From Nocardia fluminea (GTDB lineage: Bacteria; Actinomycetota; Actinomycetes; Mycobacteriales; Mycobacteriaceae): a DNA stretch of 64,000 bases. Below are positions 10,000 to 18,339 of the stretch, in pieces. Position 1 is the first letter of the stretch. The number at the start of each line of letters is the position of its first letter. Location: positions 248,001-312,000 of the forward strand of contig NZ_PJMW01000002.1 of the NCBI RefSeq assembly GCF_002846365.1, given 5' to 3'. The translations under genes were made by a program, and so were the position numbers. The notes below the pieces were generated by a model. It was given only the letters and a program-made list of their open reading frames with translations, was not told the origin of the DNA and searched no databases.

Positions 10000-12044
10000 C
10001 GGCGGACCTCGCCGTCACGCCGCGCCAGCTCGGCGTACATCGCGTTGTAGGCGGTCAGTTCGGCGTCGTTGTCGCGATCGGCGGCCCGGTCGGTGCGCTT
10101 GGCCAGCTTCGTGTCGCTGCGTGACCACTGGATCAGCAGCGCGAGCATCACCACCACCAGCGGAACCTCACCGCTGGCCCACGCGAAACCGCCGCCGTTG
10201 CGCTGGTCGGCCAGCAGATCGATGTTCCAGCCCAGGTCGAGGGTGCGATAGAACCAGTCACCGAGCACGGTCGTCATGCTCATCAGCGCGATACCGAAGA
10301 ACGCGTGGAACGGCAGCGTGCCGAACACCATCGCGAGCTTGGTCAGGGGCGCGACCTCGCGCGGCTTCGGATCGATGCCGATCACCACCCAGTAGAACAG
10401 GTAGCCGCTGAGCAGGAAGTGCGCGTTCATCATCAGGTGGGCGGCGTGCGAGTCGACGTAGGTGTCGAAGATCCCGCCCAGATACAGCGCGTAGAACCCG
10501 GCGACGAAGATCAGCGACGCCACCACGGGCTGAGTGAGGAACCGCGAGACCGGATTGTGCACGGCCGCCAGAATCCACTCGCGCGGACCCGGCACACCAC
10601 CTCTGCCCGCGGGCGGGAGCGCGCGCAAAGCCAGGGTCACCGCGCCACCGAGGGCCAGCAGGATGGGCGCCAGCATCGACAACGCCATGTGCGCGCCCAT
10701 GTGCACGCTGAACATCGCCGGTGCGTAGCGCCCGACTCCTGACGACGTAGCCACGAGCAGTACCAGGCAGCCGCTGCACCAGGCGATGGTTCGCCCGATC
10801 GGCCAGGCGTCGCCGCGCGTGCGCAGCCGGTACACGCCGAGTAGGTAGAGCGCGGCGAGCACGATCGCCAGGGTTCCGAAGATCAGGTCGAAGCGCCAGT
10901 CGAACAGCAGGCGGCTCACGGTCGGCGGGCCGGCGACGGTGTAGCCCAGCTCCACTTCGACAGGGGTCGGCACCGTGGTCGGCGGCGGGGGCGGGGTGCG
11001 GCCGAGACCGACTGCCAGGCCGATCGTCGCCGCGAAGATCAGCATCTCCACTCCGGCGAATCGGATGAGCGCGCCGCGGTCGCGCGGGTCGGCGGCCAGC
11101 GCGGGCAGCGAGGCCCGGCGCTGCAGGTAGCCGATGGCGCCGAGCACCAGCAGCGCAACGGCTTTCGCGAGCACCAGCCTGCCGTACGTGGTGGTGAACA
11201 GGTCCGATACCGGTACCCGCACCCAGGCATTGACCACGCCGCTGAGGCCGATCACCACGATCGAGATCGTCGCGGCCACCGAGAACCGCCGGGCGGCGAT
11301 ATCGGTATTCGCGCCACCGCGCATCGCGTGCGCCAGCACCGCGATCAACCCGCCGACCCAGACCGAGGCCGAGACCATGTGCAGGATCAGCGAGTTCGTC
11401 GCCACATCGTGGGAGCCGCCGGAGGACGAGTGGCCGGACAGAGCCAGCGGCATCATGGTCACCAACGCACCGGCCAGCAGCACCGGCGTCAAGCCCCAGC
11501 GCAACGCGCACCGGCACCCGATCGCCACGATCAGCGCGAACAACACCGTTGTCCGCCAGGCGCCCGCGACCTCTACCTGCGTGATCACCGGCCACAGCAC
11601 TTCGGGTCGCCAGATGGCGCTCACCGGCTGACCGGTCGTATCCGACACCGTCAACGGCACCAACAGCGCCGCACTCGCGGCCCACACCAGCGCGGCGTCA
11701 GAGGCCCGCCGCACGGCCCGATAGCCGCCCACCTCGAGCAGACCGCCGTCGCGCGGGGGCAGCAGAAACGCCGCGAACAACAGGGAGCCCACCGTCATCG
11801 CGGCAGCCAGATCGGCCACCGCGCGCAAGGCGGGCAACCCATATGTTGTCAACGCCCCCGGATCGGGTATACCGAGCAAACTGAGCGCGTGCGCCGCCGA
11901 CAACCCGACCACGATGGCCGCGACCACCGCGGCGATACACCCGGCTACGACGCTGAGCACGCCGAACGGCGCGGCCAGACCCGATTCCGCCGGGGGTCCG
12001 CCGTCGACGGCGGGTCCAGCGATGGGGTCCTGCGATAACGACAT
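9996..12044 (-). CDS. CopD-CtaG fusion: copper-resistance D / cytochrome c oxidase assembly membrane protein
   Basis: A 682-residue polytopic membrane protein starting at MSLSQDPIAGP; a further upstream start at 12167 would run nearly into the tRNA-Arg gene and is rejected. The N-terminal half has CopD-type helices (LILHMVSASVWVGGLIAVLAHAM near 255) and the C-terminal half is the CtaG/caa3 assembly domain (VHMGAHMALSMLAPILLALGG, YLGGIFDTYVDSHAAHLMMNAHFLLSGYLFYW). His/Met-rich helices suggest copper handling for cytochrome oxidase assembly. M. tuberculosis Rv0102 has the same fused layout. It is followed by and coupled to the PLP-fold protein, an association whose meaning is unknown. Confidence 0.88.
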   Translation of the reverse strand: MSLSQDPIAGPAVDGGPPAESGLAAPFGVLSVVAGCIAAVVAAIVVGLSAAHALSLLGIPDPGALTTYGLPALRAVADLAAAMTVGSLLFAAFLLPPRDGGLLEVGGYRAVRRASDAALVWAASAALLVPLTVSDTTGQPVSAIWRPEVLWPVITQVEVAGAWRTTVLFALIVAIGCRCALRWGLTPVLLAGALVTMMPLALSGHSSSGGSHDVATNSLILHMVSASVWVGGLIAVLAHAMRGGANTDIAARRFSVAATISIVVIGLSGVVNAWVRVPVSDLFTTTYGRLVLAKAVALLVLGAIGYLQRRASLPALAADPRDRGALIRFAGVEMLIFAATIGLAVGLGRTPPPPPTTVPTPVEVELGYTVAGPPTVSRLLFDWRFDLIFGTLAIVLAALYLLGVYRLRTRGDAWPIGRTIAWCSGCLVLLVATSSGVGRYAPAMFSVHMGAHMALSMLAPILLALGGAVTLALRALPPAGRGGVPGPREWILAAVHNPVSRFLTQPVVASLIFVAGFYALYLGGIFDTYVDSHAAHLMMNAHFLLSGYLFYWVVIGIDPKPREVAPLTKLAMVFGTLPFHAFFGIALMSMTTVLGDWFYRTLDLGWNIDLLADQRNGGGFAWASGEVPLVVVMLALLIQWSRSDTKLAKRTDRAADRDNDAELTAYNAMYAELARRDGEVRR

Positions 12045-12180
12045 GACAACGAGGGTAGTTCGACGTGCGCGACGACGCCCCGAGGGGGCGCTCCCCCGAG
12101 CCCGCGGTCGGCGATCCGGTCGGTCGCTATACTTTTCGAGCTGGACAGCGTGGCCGACTTCGGCCAAGGTTGATGCGACT

Positions 12181-12254
12181 GCCTCCGTAGCTCAGTTGGA
12201 TAGAGCAAGGGCCTTCTAATCCCTAGGTCGCAGGTTCGATTCCTGCCGGGGGCG
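12181..12254 (+). tRNA. tRNA-Arg (anticodon TCT)
   Basis: A cloverleaf can be drawn: acceptor GCCTCCG/CGGGGGC (one G-U pair), D-stem GCTC/GAGC, anticodon loop CTTCTAA with TCT, and T-arm GCAGGTTCGATTCCTGC. The anticodon stem AGGGC/TCCCT has a C-T mismatch at its last pair. Discriminator base G; CCA is not encoded. Confidence 0.93.
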
Positions 12255-12258
12255 CAAA

Positions 12259-12295
12259 GCGGCCCTGACCTTCGTAAACGTCAGGTCAGGGCCGC
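12259..12295. terminator. bidirectional terminator after tRNA-Arg
   Basis: Perfect 12-bp stem GCGGCCCTGACC / GGTCAGGGCCGC with a 13-nt loop, 4 nt after the tRNA and 56 nt from the stop of the convergent ABM gene, so it can serve both. Confidence 0.75.
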
Positions 12296-12351
12296 CACGG
12301 GTTGCGAGCGCAACGCGTCGGCGGCCAGGGACTCCCGCCGGGGTGACGCCT

Positions 12352-13323
12352 TCACGGAAGCGTCCAGAAGACCCGTGTCACCAAGTAGAAGAGGATCGCG
12401 GCGAAGGTCAGGAAAGCCACGGAACAGGCGAGTCCGATCACGTCGGTGCGGGGGTCGGGACGTGGGCTCGATCGCATCCAGAACCCCAGTGCGCGGGTGA
12501 CGACCGGCATCACCACCCAGGTCAGCAGGGCGACCGACAGGATGTTCCCGACCAGCAGGCTGATCCACAGCTGCGCGCCCGGCCAGATCTCGGCGATGAG
12601 CACGGTGAGGATCACGACCGTCGGATAGAGCCCCACCAGGACCGACAGTGCCGTCTTCCACGACGCGGGTCCACCTTCCTCGCCGGTCCGGCTCGGCGGA
12701 AACCACGACCCGTAGGGGTTCGCGATGCGGTGCACCTCGAAGTCCCGGAAGTCCGGTGCTTGCTCGAGCAGTGCCTTGCGCTGAGGAGATTCGAGCCAAC
12801 GGTCGAGGTGCTCGGCTGACGAGAACGAATAGATGATCGTCCAGTCACTCTGGACGCCGGGAATCGGGCGATGGAGCCCGGATCCGCGAAAGCCTCGAAA
12901 GGTCCGCTCGACCTCGGTCATCCGGTCCTGCCAGGCGACGAATTCCGTTTCACGTCCGGCCGCGACGGGGTGCGAGACGACAACGGTCGCCACCTCTTCG
13001 TCCGGTTCGTCGACCAGCACGTGTTGCGTCGACGGCCGCTCGAAGAGCCCCGCTCCGCGCGCGAGAAGTTCTTCCCGGGTATCGCTGGCGAGCCAGCGCT
13101 TCAGATGGACGATGCCGTCGAACCGATACACCACCGACCAGTCGGATCGATCGTCGCCCGGCGGCGTCACATCGGCACCGAGGAATCCCGGGAAGGCCGC
13201 CGCGGCGTCGTTCACCTGCGCCTGCCATCGCCGGAACTCGTCCTCGCGGCCGGTTCGCGGCTGTTGGGTGATGACCACGGTCGCCGAGGCGGGCCTCGGC
13301 GGCAGAGCTGGCGAGGCCGGCAT
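12352..13323 (-). CDS. membrane protein with two ABM (antibiotic biosynthesis monooxygenase-like) domains, COG3224 type
   Basis: Starts at MPASPALPPRP, 1 nt after the deaminase stop; 323 residues. Two dimeric alpha/beta-barrel repeats are visible, about 13-105 (ATVVITQQPRTGREDEFRRW, SDWSVVYRFDGIVHLKRWLAS) and 108-205 (ATVVVSHPVAAGRETEFVAW, SDWTIIYSFSSAEHLDRWLES). They are followed by three membrane segments (about 227-247, 252-275 and 293-318). Related proteins are annotated as ABM-superfamily membrane proteins of unknown function, and no substrate can be deduced. The tight spacing shows an operon with the nucleoside deaminase. Confidence 0.82.
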   Translation of the reverse strand: MPASPALPPRPASATVVITQQPRTGREDEFRRWQAQVNDAAAAFPGFLGADVTPPGDDRSDWSVVYRFDGIVHLKRWLASDTREELLARGAGLFERPSTQHVLVDEPDEEVATVVVSHPVAAGRETEFVAWQDRMTEVERTFRGFRGSGLHRPIPGVQSDWTIIYSFSSAEHLDRWLESPQRKALLEQAPDFRDFEVHRIANPYGSWFPPSRTGEEGGPASWKTALSVLVGLYPTVVILTVLIAEIWPGAQLWISLLVGNILSVALLTWVVMPVVTRALGFWMRSSPRPDPRTDVIGLACSVAFLTFAAILFYLVTRVFWTLP

Positions 13324-13324
13324 G

Positions 13325-13891
13325 TCAGTACGGGTGCTTGTCGGCCTTTTCGGACCAGGTCTTGTACGCCTCGGCGCCCAGATCCCCGCGCAACTGTTCG
13401 ATTCGCACGGACCGCTCGGACAGCGGCCTGGTGAAGTCCTCGTATTGGTACGCGTCGTCGAAGCCGATTTCGCTGGTATCGGCCAGGTCACTCGCGAAAT
13501 GCACGGCGTCGAGACGTGCCCAATAGATCGCGCTCATACACATGGGACAGGGCGCGCCGCTGATGAATATCTCCATCCCCATCAACATTTTCGCGCGCTC
13601 GGGGACCTTGTCGGCGGATCCCTCAGGGCGCGGGACCAATTCGAGCGTCGACTCGTTCTGATGTTCCTTGGAAATACTCGGAGCCTCGCCGTTGAGGATC
13701 TGAGATGCCTTGCGGATGGTTTCGATCTCGGCGTGTGCGGTGGCATCACCGGTGAGTAGCACCCGATTCTGTCCTCGCGCGACGATCACTCCGTCCTTCG
13801 CGATGACGGCGCCGAACGGTCCACCCCAATCGTTGTCGACAGACTCTTTTGCCAGCCTGCATGCCTCTTCCATGAGTTGATCAGGTGTCAT
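13325..13891 (-). CDS. nucleoside/guanine deaminase-like protein
   Basis: Cytidine-deaminase-fold zinc hydrolase of 188 residues. Zinc ligands are in HAEIETIRKA (His and catalytic Glu) and PCPMCMSAIYWAR. The tail GFDDAYQYEDFTRPLSERS resembles the guanine deaminase GuaD. A stretch of about 25 extra residues (SISKEHQNESTLELVPRPEG...) sits between the two zinc motifs, and the usual CEPCPMC reads GAPCPMC. I chose ATG at 13891, not GTG at 13903, because a GAGG ribosome-binding sequence lies about 11 nt upstream of the ATG. Substrate (guanine, other purine or cytosine derivative) is uncertain. Confidence 0.8.
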   Translation of the reverse strand: MTPDQLMEEACRLAKESVDNDWGGPFGAVIAKDGVIVARGQNRVLLTGDATAHAEIETIRKASQILNGEAPSISKEHQNESTLELVPRPEGSADKVPERAKMLMGMEIFISGAPCPMCMSAIYWARLDAVHFASDLADTSEIGFDDAYQYEDFTRPLSERSVRIEQLRGDLGAEAYKTWSEKADKHPY

Positions 13892-14075
13892 GAGATATCG
13901 CACCTCGAATTGTGGTTGGACGTACTGCCTGACCTCTGACGCATATCGAATCTACCTCCGGCGCGACCCCTGCGGAACTGCGTGCGAAATGGCGACGTAT
14001 TCGCCTGGCTATGGACACCACTCCGTGTCCTGAACCCGGACCGGCCGATCGTGACGAGTTCGCCGCTGTTCGGGC

Positions 14076-14098
14076 GACTCACCCTTTTCGGGTGAGCC
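14076..14098. repeat. small inverted repeat in the divergent deaminase/MFS promoter gap
   Basis: CTCACCC (14078-14084) - TTTTC - GGGTGAG (14090-14096), with CG pairs one base further out on each side. It lies in the 300-nt gap 13892-14191 between divergent genes, where it could be an operator or a leader hairpin of the transporter transcript. Nothing else is recognised in this gap. Confidence 0.4.
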
Positions 14099-14191
14099 GC
14101 GCCCGTTGCCGGTATGTGAGGCTGATTGTCGTCCCTTTTTTCGGCTCTCCGGTCGCGGAAGCGAGGCCCTGATGCCCGAGATCACCGGCTC

Positions 14192-15811
14192 ATGAGTTCG
14201 AGCGGCCCGTCGAAAGCAGTGGCCGCCGGATCCGGTCTGGTGCTACTCGTGCTGGCGTCCGGTCAGTTCCTGATGACCCTGGACAGCTCGGTGATGAACG
14301 TGTCGATGGCCGACGTCGCCGAGGACCTGGACACCCCCATCACCGGCATCCAGACGGCGATCACGCTGTACACGCTCGTCATGGCGACATTGATGATCAC
14401 CGGCGGCAAGGTGGGCACCATCATCGGCCGACGTCGCGCCTTCGGGATCGGGCTCGTCATCTACGGCGTGGGTTCGCTCACCACAGCCCTGGCGCCGAAC
14501 CTCACCGTGTTGCTGCTCGGCTGGTCGTTGCTGGAGGGCATCGGCGCCGCGCTGATCATGCCCGCGATCGTCGCCCTGGTCGCGGGCAATTTTCCGGCCG
14601 AACGCCGCAGCTCCGCCTACGGTCTGGTCGCGGCGGCCGGTGCGATGGCCGTCGCGGCGGGCCCGCTGATCGGCGGTGCGGTGACCACGTTCGCCTCGTG
14701 GCGTTATGTGTTCGCCGGCGAGGCGGTTCTGGTCGTCGTCATCCTCTTCACGCTGCGCCGGATCGACGACGTCGCGCCGGCGAAAGTGCGCATCGACCTG
14801 ATCGGCTCCGCGCTCTCCGTGCTCAGCCTCGGCATGATCGTCTACGGCGTGCTGCGTTCGAGTGAGTGGGGTTGGGTCCAACCCAAACCGGGCGGCACCG
14901 AGCTGGCCGGGCTCTCCCCGGTCGTCTGGCTGTTGCTCGGCGGAACGTTGCTGCTGTACGTGTTCGTGCGCCGGCAGAACCACCTCGCCGCGACCGGGGG
15001 CGAGCCGCTGGTCGACCCGGCGCTGTTCCGCAATCGCCAGCTCACCGGCGGGCTCACGATGTTCCTCGGCCAGTTCACCGTGCAGGCCGGGGTGTTCTTC
15101 ACCGTCCCGCTGTTCTTGACGGTGGTCCTCGAGCTCGACGCGCTGCAGACGGGGTTGCGCCTGGTGCCGCTCTCGGTGGCGTTGCTGCTGGCCGCGGCCG
15201 GAATACCGAAGATCTGGCCGCGCGCCAACCCGCGCCGCGTCGTGCGGGCCGGAATGACCGCCATGATCGTCGGCATCCTGTTCCTCGTGGCAGGGATGGA
15301 TCCGGGTGCCAACGCGAGTGTGGTCGCCGTCCCCATGGTGTTGATGGGATTGGGGTTGGGAGCTTTGGCCTCTCAGCTGGGCGCGGTCACCGTGTCGGCC
15401 GTACCGGACTCGCAGAGCGCCGAGGTCGGCGGGCTGCAGAACACCGCCTCCAATCTCGGTGCGTCCCTGGGAACGGCGTTGGTCGGCTCGGTGCTCATCG
15501 CGACACTGAGCACCTCGGTCGTCGCGGGGATCAACGCCCACCCCGATGTCGAGCCCGCGGTGAAACAACAGGCTTCCACGGAATTGGCCGCCGGTGTCCC
15601 CTTCCTGTCCGACACCCAACTACAGGAGCTGTTGCGCGACAACGTGGTTCCCGAGCAGCGGGCAGCCGAGATCCTCGAGGTCAACGAGGCCGCGCGTCTG
15701 GACGCCCTGCGCGTCGCGTTCTTCGTCACCGCCCTTCTCGCCATCGCGGCACTGTTCGGCACCGGGCGGATACCCCGGCGTCCGCAAGGCGGATCCGATC
15801 CAGCCAACTGA
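14192..15811 (+). CDS. MFS drug efflux transporter, DHA2 (EmrB/QacA) family
   Basis: A 539-residue protein with about 14 membrane helices. The start is taken at MSSSGPSKAV; a TTG 66 nt upstream is possible but has no support. Helix 1 contains the DHA2 signature FLMTLDSSVMNVSMADVAEDL with the conserved Asp, and helix 4-5 motif C-like region is ALIMPAIVALVAGNFPAERRSSAYGLVAAAGAMAVAAGPLIGG. Proton-driven export of hydrophobic or cationic compounds is the family role; the substrate is unknown. The OmpA-like lipoprotein gene follows 36 nt later and may be cotranscribed. Confidence 0.88.
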   Translation: MSSSGPSKAVAAGSGLVLLVLASGQFLMTLDSSVMNVSMADVAEDLDTPITGIQTAITLYTLVMATLMITGGKVGTIIGRRRAFGIGLVIYGVGSLTTALAPNLTVLLLGWSLLEGIGAALIMPAIVALVAGNFPAERRSSAYGLVAAAGAMAVAAGPLIGGAVTTFASWRYVFAGEAVLVVVILFTLRRIDDVAPAKVRIDLIGSALSVLSLGMIVYGVLRSSEWGWVQPKPGGTELAGLSPVVWLLLGGTLLLYVFVRRQNHLAATGGEPLVDPALFRNRQLTGGLTMFLGQFTVQAGVFFTVPLFLTVVLELDALQTGLRLVPLSVALLLAAAGIPKIWPRANPRRVVRAGMTAMIVGILFLVAGMDPGANASVVAVPMVLMGLGLGALASQLGAVTVSAVPDSQSAEVGGLQNTASNLGASLGTALVGSVLIATLSTSVVAGINAHPDVEPAVKQQASTELAAGVPFLSDTQLQELLRDNVVPEQRAAEILEVNEAARLDALRVAFFVTALLAIAALFGTGRIPRRPQGGSDPAN

Positions 15812-15847
15812 CCGATGTCCGCCCGTCACCACTAAGGAGAGAATCCG

Positions 15848-16372
15848 ATGAAACTCAGCAAGAGCGTCTGTGGGATCGCGTCGATCGCGGTGGTTGTGCT
15901 GATGACCGCGGCGTGTAGCTCCGATAACGACTCCTCCAGTCCGGCAGCCACCTCGACCACCCAGACCGACGCCGCGCGCAGCAGCGTCGCCGCGACGGCG
16001 TCCTCGATGATGAGCACGGTCCGCGACAGCGCCGAGCAGGCGGTGCAGGACGCGATCAACGCCGTCCTCGCTGCCGCGCCGGTCACCTTCGACGCGGGTA
16101 GTTCCGATCTCAGCGCCGCCGCCGCCGCGACCCTGAAAGCGGTCGCGGTGCCGTTGCAGGGCAACGACACCGAGATCCAGATCACGACCTACGCCCAGGA
16201 CTCCAATATCGCCTCGGCCAAATCCCTGGCCCAGGCGCGCGGTGACAACATCGCCGCCGCGCTGGAAGGCGACGGCATCGACAAGTCACGCATCACGGTG
16301 AATTCCGATGGCAACCCCTCCGACCCGCAGGTCGATCCCAACCAGGCCGCGATCACGGTGGTCGACGAGTAG
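15848..16372 (+). CDS. lipoprotein with OmpA-like C-terminal domain
   Basis: 174 residues. A signal peptide ends in the lipobox MTAAC (Cys23), followed by a Ser/Thr/Ala linker. The C-terminal part (about 72-172) has an OmpA/MotB pattern: VTFDAGSSDLSAAAAATLKAVA, then QITTYAQDSNIASAKSLAQARGDNIAAALEGDGIDKSRI and a final beta strand. The NxxLSxxRAxxV peptidoglycan-binding pattern is only partly kept, so binding to peptidoglycan is uncertain. A good ribosome site AAGGAGAG is 8 nt upstream. The protein is probably anchored outside the plasma membrane. Confidence 0.75.
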   Translation: MKLSKSVCGIASIAVVVLMTAACSSDNDSSSPAATSTTQTDAARSSVAATASSMMSTVRDSAEQAVQDAINAVLAAAPVTFDAGSSDLSAAAAATLKAVAVPLQGNDTEIQITTYAQDSNIASAKSLAQARGDNIAAALEGDGIDKSRITVNSDGNPSDPQVDPNQAAITVVDE

Positions 16373-16395
16373 CGACCTGCCGTCGGCCTACCCGA

Positions 16396-16433
16396 CACCG
16401 CCGTGACCTGCGCTGATGCCGGTCACGGCGGTG
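16396..16433 (+). terminator. terminator-like hairpin after the OmpA-like lipoprotein gene
   Basis: Perfect 13-bp stem CACCGCCGTGACC / GGTCACGGCGGTG with a 12-nt loop, 24 nt past the stop codon. No T-run follows. Confidence 0.65.
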
Positions 16434-16475
16434 CGGTGCCGGAGCCGGGCCCTGGGCCGGGTAATCTTTCGCCCC

Positions 16476-16556
16476 ATGTGGATCATCCTTGCCATCTCCG
16501 TGGTCAGCTCGGTCGCCATCGCGATCTTGTTCGCGACGGGCTTCCCCAAGGACTGA
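16476..16556 (+). CDS. possible 26-residue single-helix membrane peptide
   Basis: ATG at 16476 opens a frame to TGA at 16554-16556 giving a 26-residue peptide, MWIILAISVVSSVAIAIL then FATGFPKD. It is one hydrophobic helix with a short charged tail, an arrangement hard to get by chance and typical of bacterial small membrane proteins. A weak GGGCCGGG lies about 12 nt upstream. It stands alone between the hairpin at 16396-16433 and the ABC exporter genes. Conservation in related genomes would decide whether it is real. Confidence 0.45.
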   Translation: MWIILAISVVSSVAIAILFATGFPKD

Positions 16557-16647
16557 TCATGTGCCGATAGCCCTTGGCGCGTCGGGCGTCGGCGATCCGT
16601 GCCGTTCTCGTCCTGATTCGTGGCGATCGGCTTAGAGTTGACTGATT

Positions 16648-17511
16648 GTGCGGGGCAATGTGGCGGGGGATGGTGGGCTTGCCTTCGCGGTGCGGCGACG
16701 TCGCAAGCCTGGGGCTTTCCGGGTGTATTGGACGCTGGCGCGGGCGGGTTTCAAGCGGCAGGCGCAATACAAACTGGCGATGTTCGCCGGGCTGTTCACC
16801 AACTGCGTGTTCGGGTTCGTTCGCGCGGCGGTGATGGTCGCGGCGGTGCGTGCCGCCGGTGATTTCGGCGGATACGACGAGGGCACCATCGGTGCCTATG
16901 TGTGGCTGTCGCAGGCCTTGCTCGGCGCCACCCAGTTCATGGGACCGCAGATCGACCTGGTCGACCGGATCAAGACCGGTGATGTCGCGATCGATTTCCT
17001 GCGCCCGATCGACGTGCAACTGGGCTATCTGGCCACCGATATGGGCCGCGCCGCCTGCACGTTCCTGCCGCGCGGGGTACCGAGCATCGCCATCGGCGCC
17101 GCGACCTTCGGCTTGTCGATGCCGAGCACGCCGGTGGCCTATCTCCTCGGCTTGATCAGCGTGCTGCTCGCGGTGGCCTTGTCGTTCCTGTGCCTGTTCG
17201 CGGTGGCGCTGATCGGGTTCTGGGTGGTCGAGATCCGCGGCATCCGGGTGCTGTACCAGATCGTCGGCACGTTTCTGGCCGGGCTTTTCGTCCCGGTACA
17301 CATGTTCCCCGACTGGTTGCGTGTCGTCGCCATGTCTACGCCGTTTCCCTCCATCCTGCAGGCCCCGATCGATACGCTGTCAGGGCGGGCCGCCGGGACG
17401 GACGCCTTGATCATCGTTGTGTTACAAGGGTTTTGGGTGTTGGTGATCGGACTGCTCGGCAGGGTGTTGCTGCGGGCGGGACAACGCAGGCTGGAGGTAC
17501 AGGGTGGCTGA
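16648..17511 (+). CDS. ABC-2 type exporter permease, first subunit
   Basis: GTG start, 287 residues. After a basic N-terminus there are six membrane helices, with a YWTLARAGFKRQAQYKLAMFAGLFTNCVFGFVRA segment at the first and a GTFLAGLFVPVHMFPDWLRVVAMSTPFPSILQAPIDTLSGR segment near the end. These are characteristic of the ABC-2 permeases that pair as unequal subunits (the KEGG 'viologen exporter' type, formerly DUF990). Its stop overlaps the start of the second permease by 8 nt. Substrate unknown. Confidence 0.82.
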   Translation: MRGNVAGDGGLAFAVRRRRKPGAFRVYWTLARAGFKRQAQYKLAMFAGLFTNCVFGFVRAAVMVAAVRAAGDFGGYDEGTIGAYVWLSQALLGATQFMGPQIDLVDRIKTGDVAIDFLRPIDVQLGYLATDMGRAACTFLPRGVPSIAIGAATFGLSMPSTPVAYLLGLISVLLAVALSFLCLFAVALIGFWVVEIRGIRVLYQIVGTFLAGLFVPVHMFPDWLRVVAMSTPFPSILQAPIDTLSGRAAGTDALIIVVLQGFWVLVIGLLGRVLLRAGQRRLEVQGG

Positions 17512-18337
17512 ACCGGATTCCGCGCGCGTTGTTGCCGGGACCTGGTTCACTCCCTATCTCGCAGTATTGCGTTCGCGTGTGAAAGCACAGCAGGTGTACC
17601 GCCTTTCGTTCGCCACCGAGGTGTTCAGCGCCTTCCTGATCGGGCTGGTGGAGTTCGCCGAGGTGTGGGTCATCTTCCACAACGTCAAGACCCTCGGCGG
17701 TCTCGATGTGGACGCGGCGCTGCTGCTGTTCGGGCTGTCCAACACCTCGTTCGCGCTGGCGCAGGTCGCGGTCGGACACCTGGATTCCCTGCCGTCGATG
17801 ATCCGGATGGGCACCCTCGACGCGTATCACCTTCGTCCACAGCCGTTGCTGTTGCAGCTGGTGACCAGTGACATCTCGTTACGCAGGCTGGCGCGGGCCG
17901 CGGTAGCGGTGATCGTGCTCGGGATCGGGCTGTGGCGCAACGATATCGACTGGGGCATCGCCCCGGTTACCTTGATCGTGATCACCCTGATCAGTGGAAT
18001 CGCGCTGTTCTGTGGCCTTTTCGTATGCGCGGCGGGACTACAGTTCTTCTTGATAGATGGTGCCGAGCTCACCAACAGCTTCACCTACGGCGGTTCGTTC
18101 GCCGCGATGCAGCCGGCCTCGGTGTTCCCGACACCGCTGAAACTGTTGTTCGGGTTCGCGATTCCCGTCGCGTTCACGGCATACGTGCCGACGATCGCCC
18201 TGCTCGGTTTGCCGGGGCCACCACTGTTGCCCGCGTGGTCGGCGTGGCTGACGCCACTCGCCGCGGCGTGGGTGTGGCTGCTCGCATCGGCGGCATGGCG
18301 GGTCGGCACGAGGCACTATCAGGGAGGAGGGGGATAA
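17504..18337 (+). CDS. ABC-2 type exporter permease, second subunit
   Basis: GTG start within the end of the first permease; 277 residues with six helices. The family pattern is VYRLSFATEVFSAFLIGLVEFAEVWVIFHNVKTLGGLDVDAALLLFGLSNTSFALAQVAVGHLDSLPSMIRMGTLDAYHLRP, where the ...TLDAYHLRPQPLL loop is typical of DUF990-type permeases and contacts the ATPase. It ends 2 nt before the ATPase start. With the first permease it should form a heterodimeric channel in the plasma membrane. Confidence 0.82.
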   Translation: MAEPDSARVVAGTWFTPYLAVLRSRVKAQQVYRLSFATEVFSAFLIGLVEFAEVWVIFHNVKTLGGLDVDAALLLFGLSNTSFALAQVAVGHLDSLPSMIRMGTLDAYHLRPQPLLLQLVTSDISLRRLARAAVAVIVLGIGLWRNDIDWGIAPVTLIVITLISGIALFCGLFVCAAGLQFFLIDGAELTNSFTYGGSFAAMQPASVFPTPLKLLFGFAIPVAFTAYVPTIALLGLPGPPLLPAWSAWLTPLAAAWVWLLASAAWRVGTRHYQGGGG

Positions 18338-18339
18338 CG

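Noticed and set aside
12045..12167. Longer N-terminus of the CopD/CtaG protein
   Set aside because: It would add 41 Arg/Pro-rich residues and run nearly into the tRNA-Arg gene; the ATG at 12044 begins just ahead of the conserved region.
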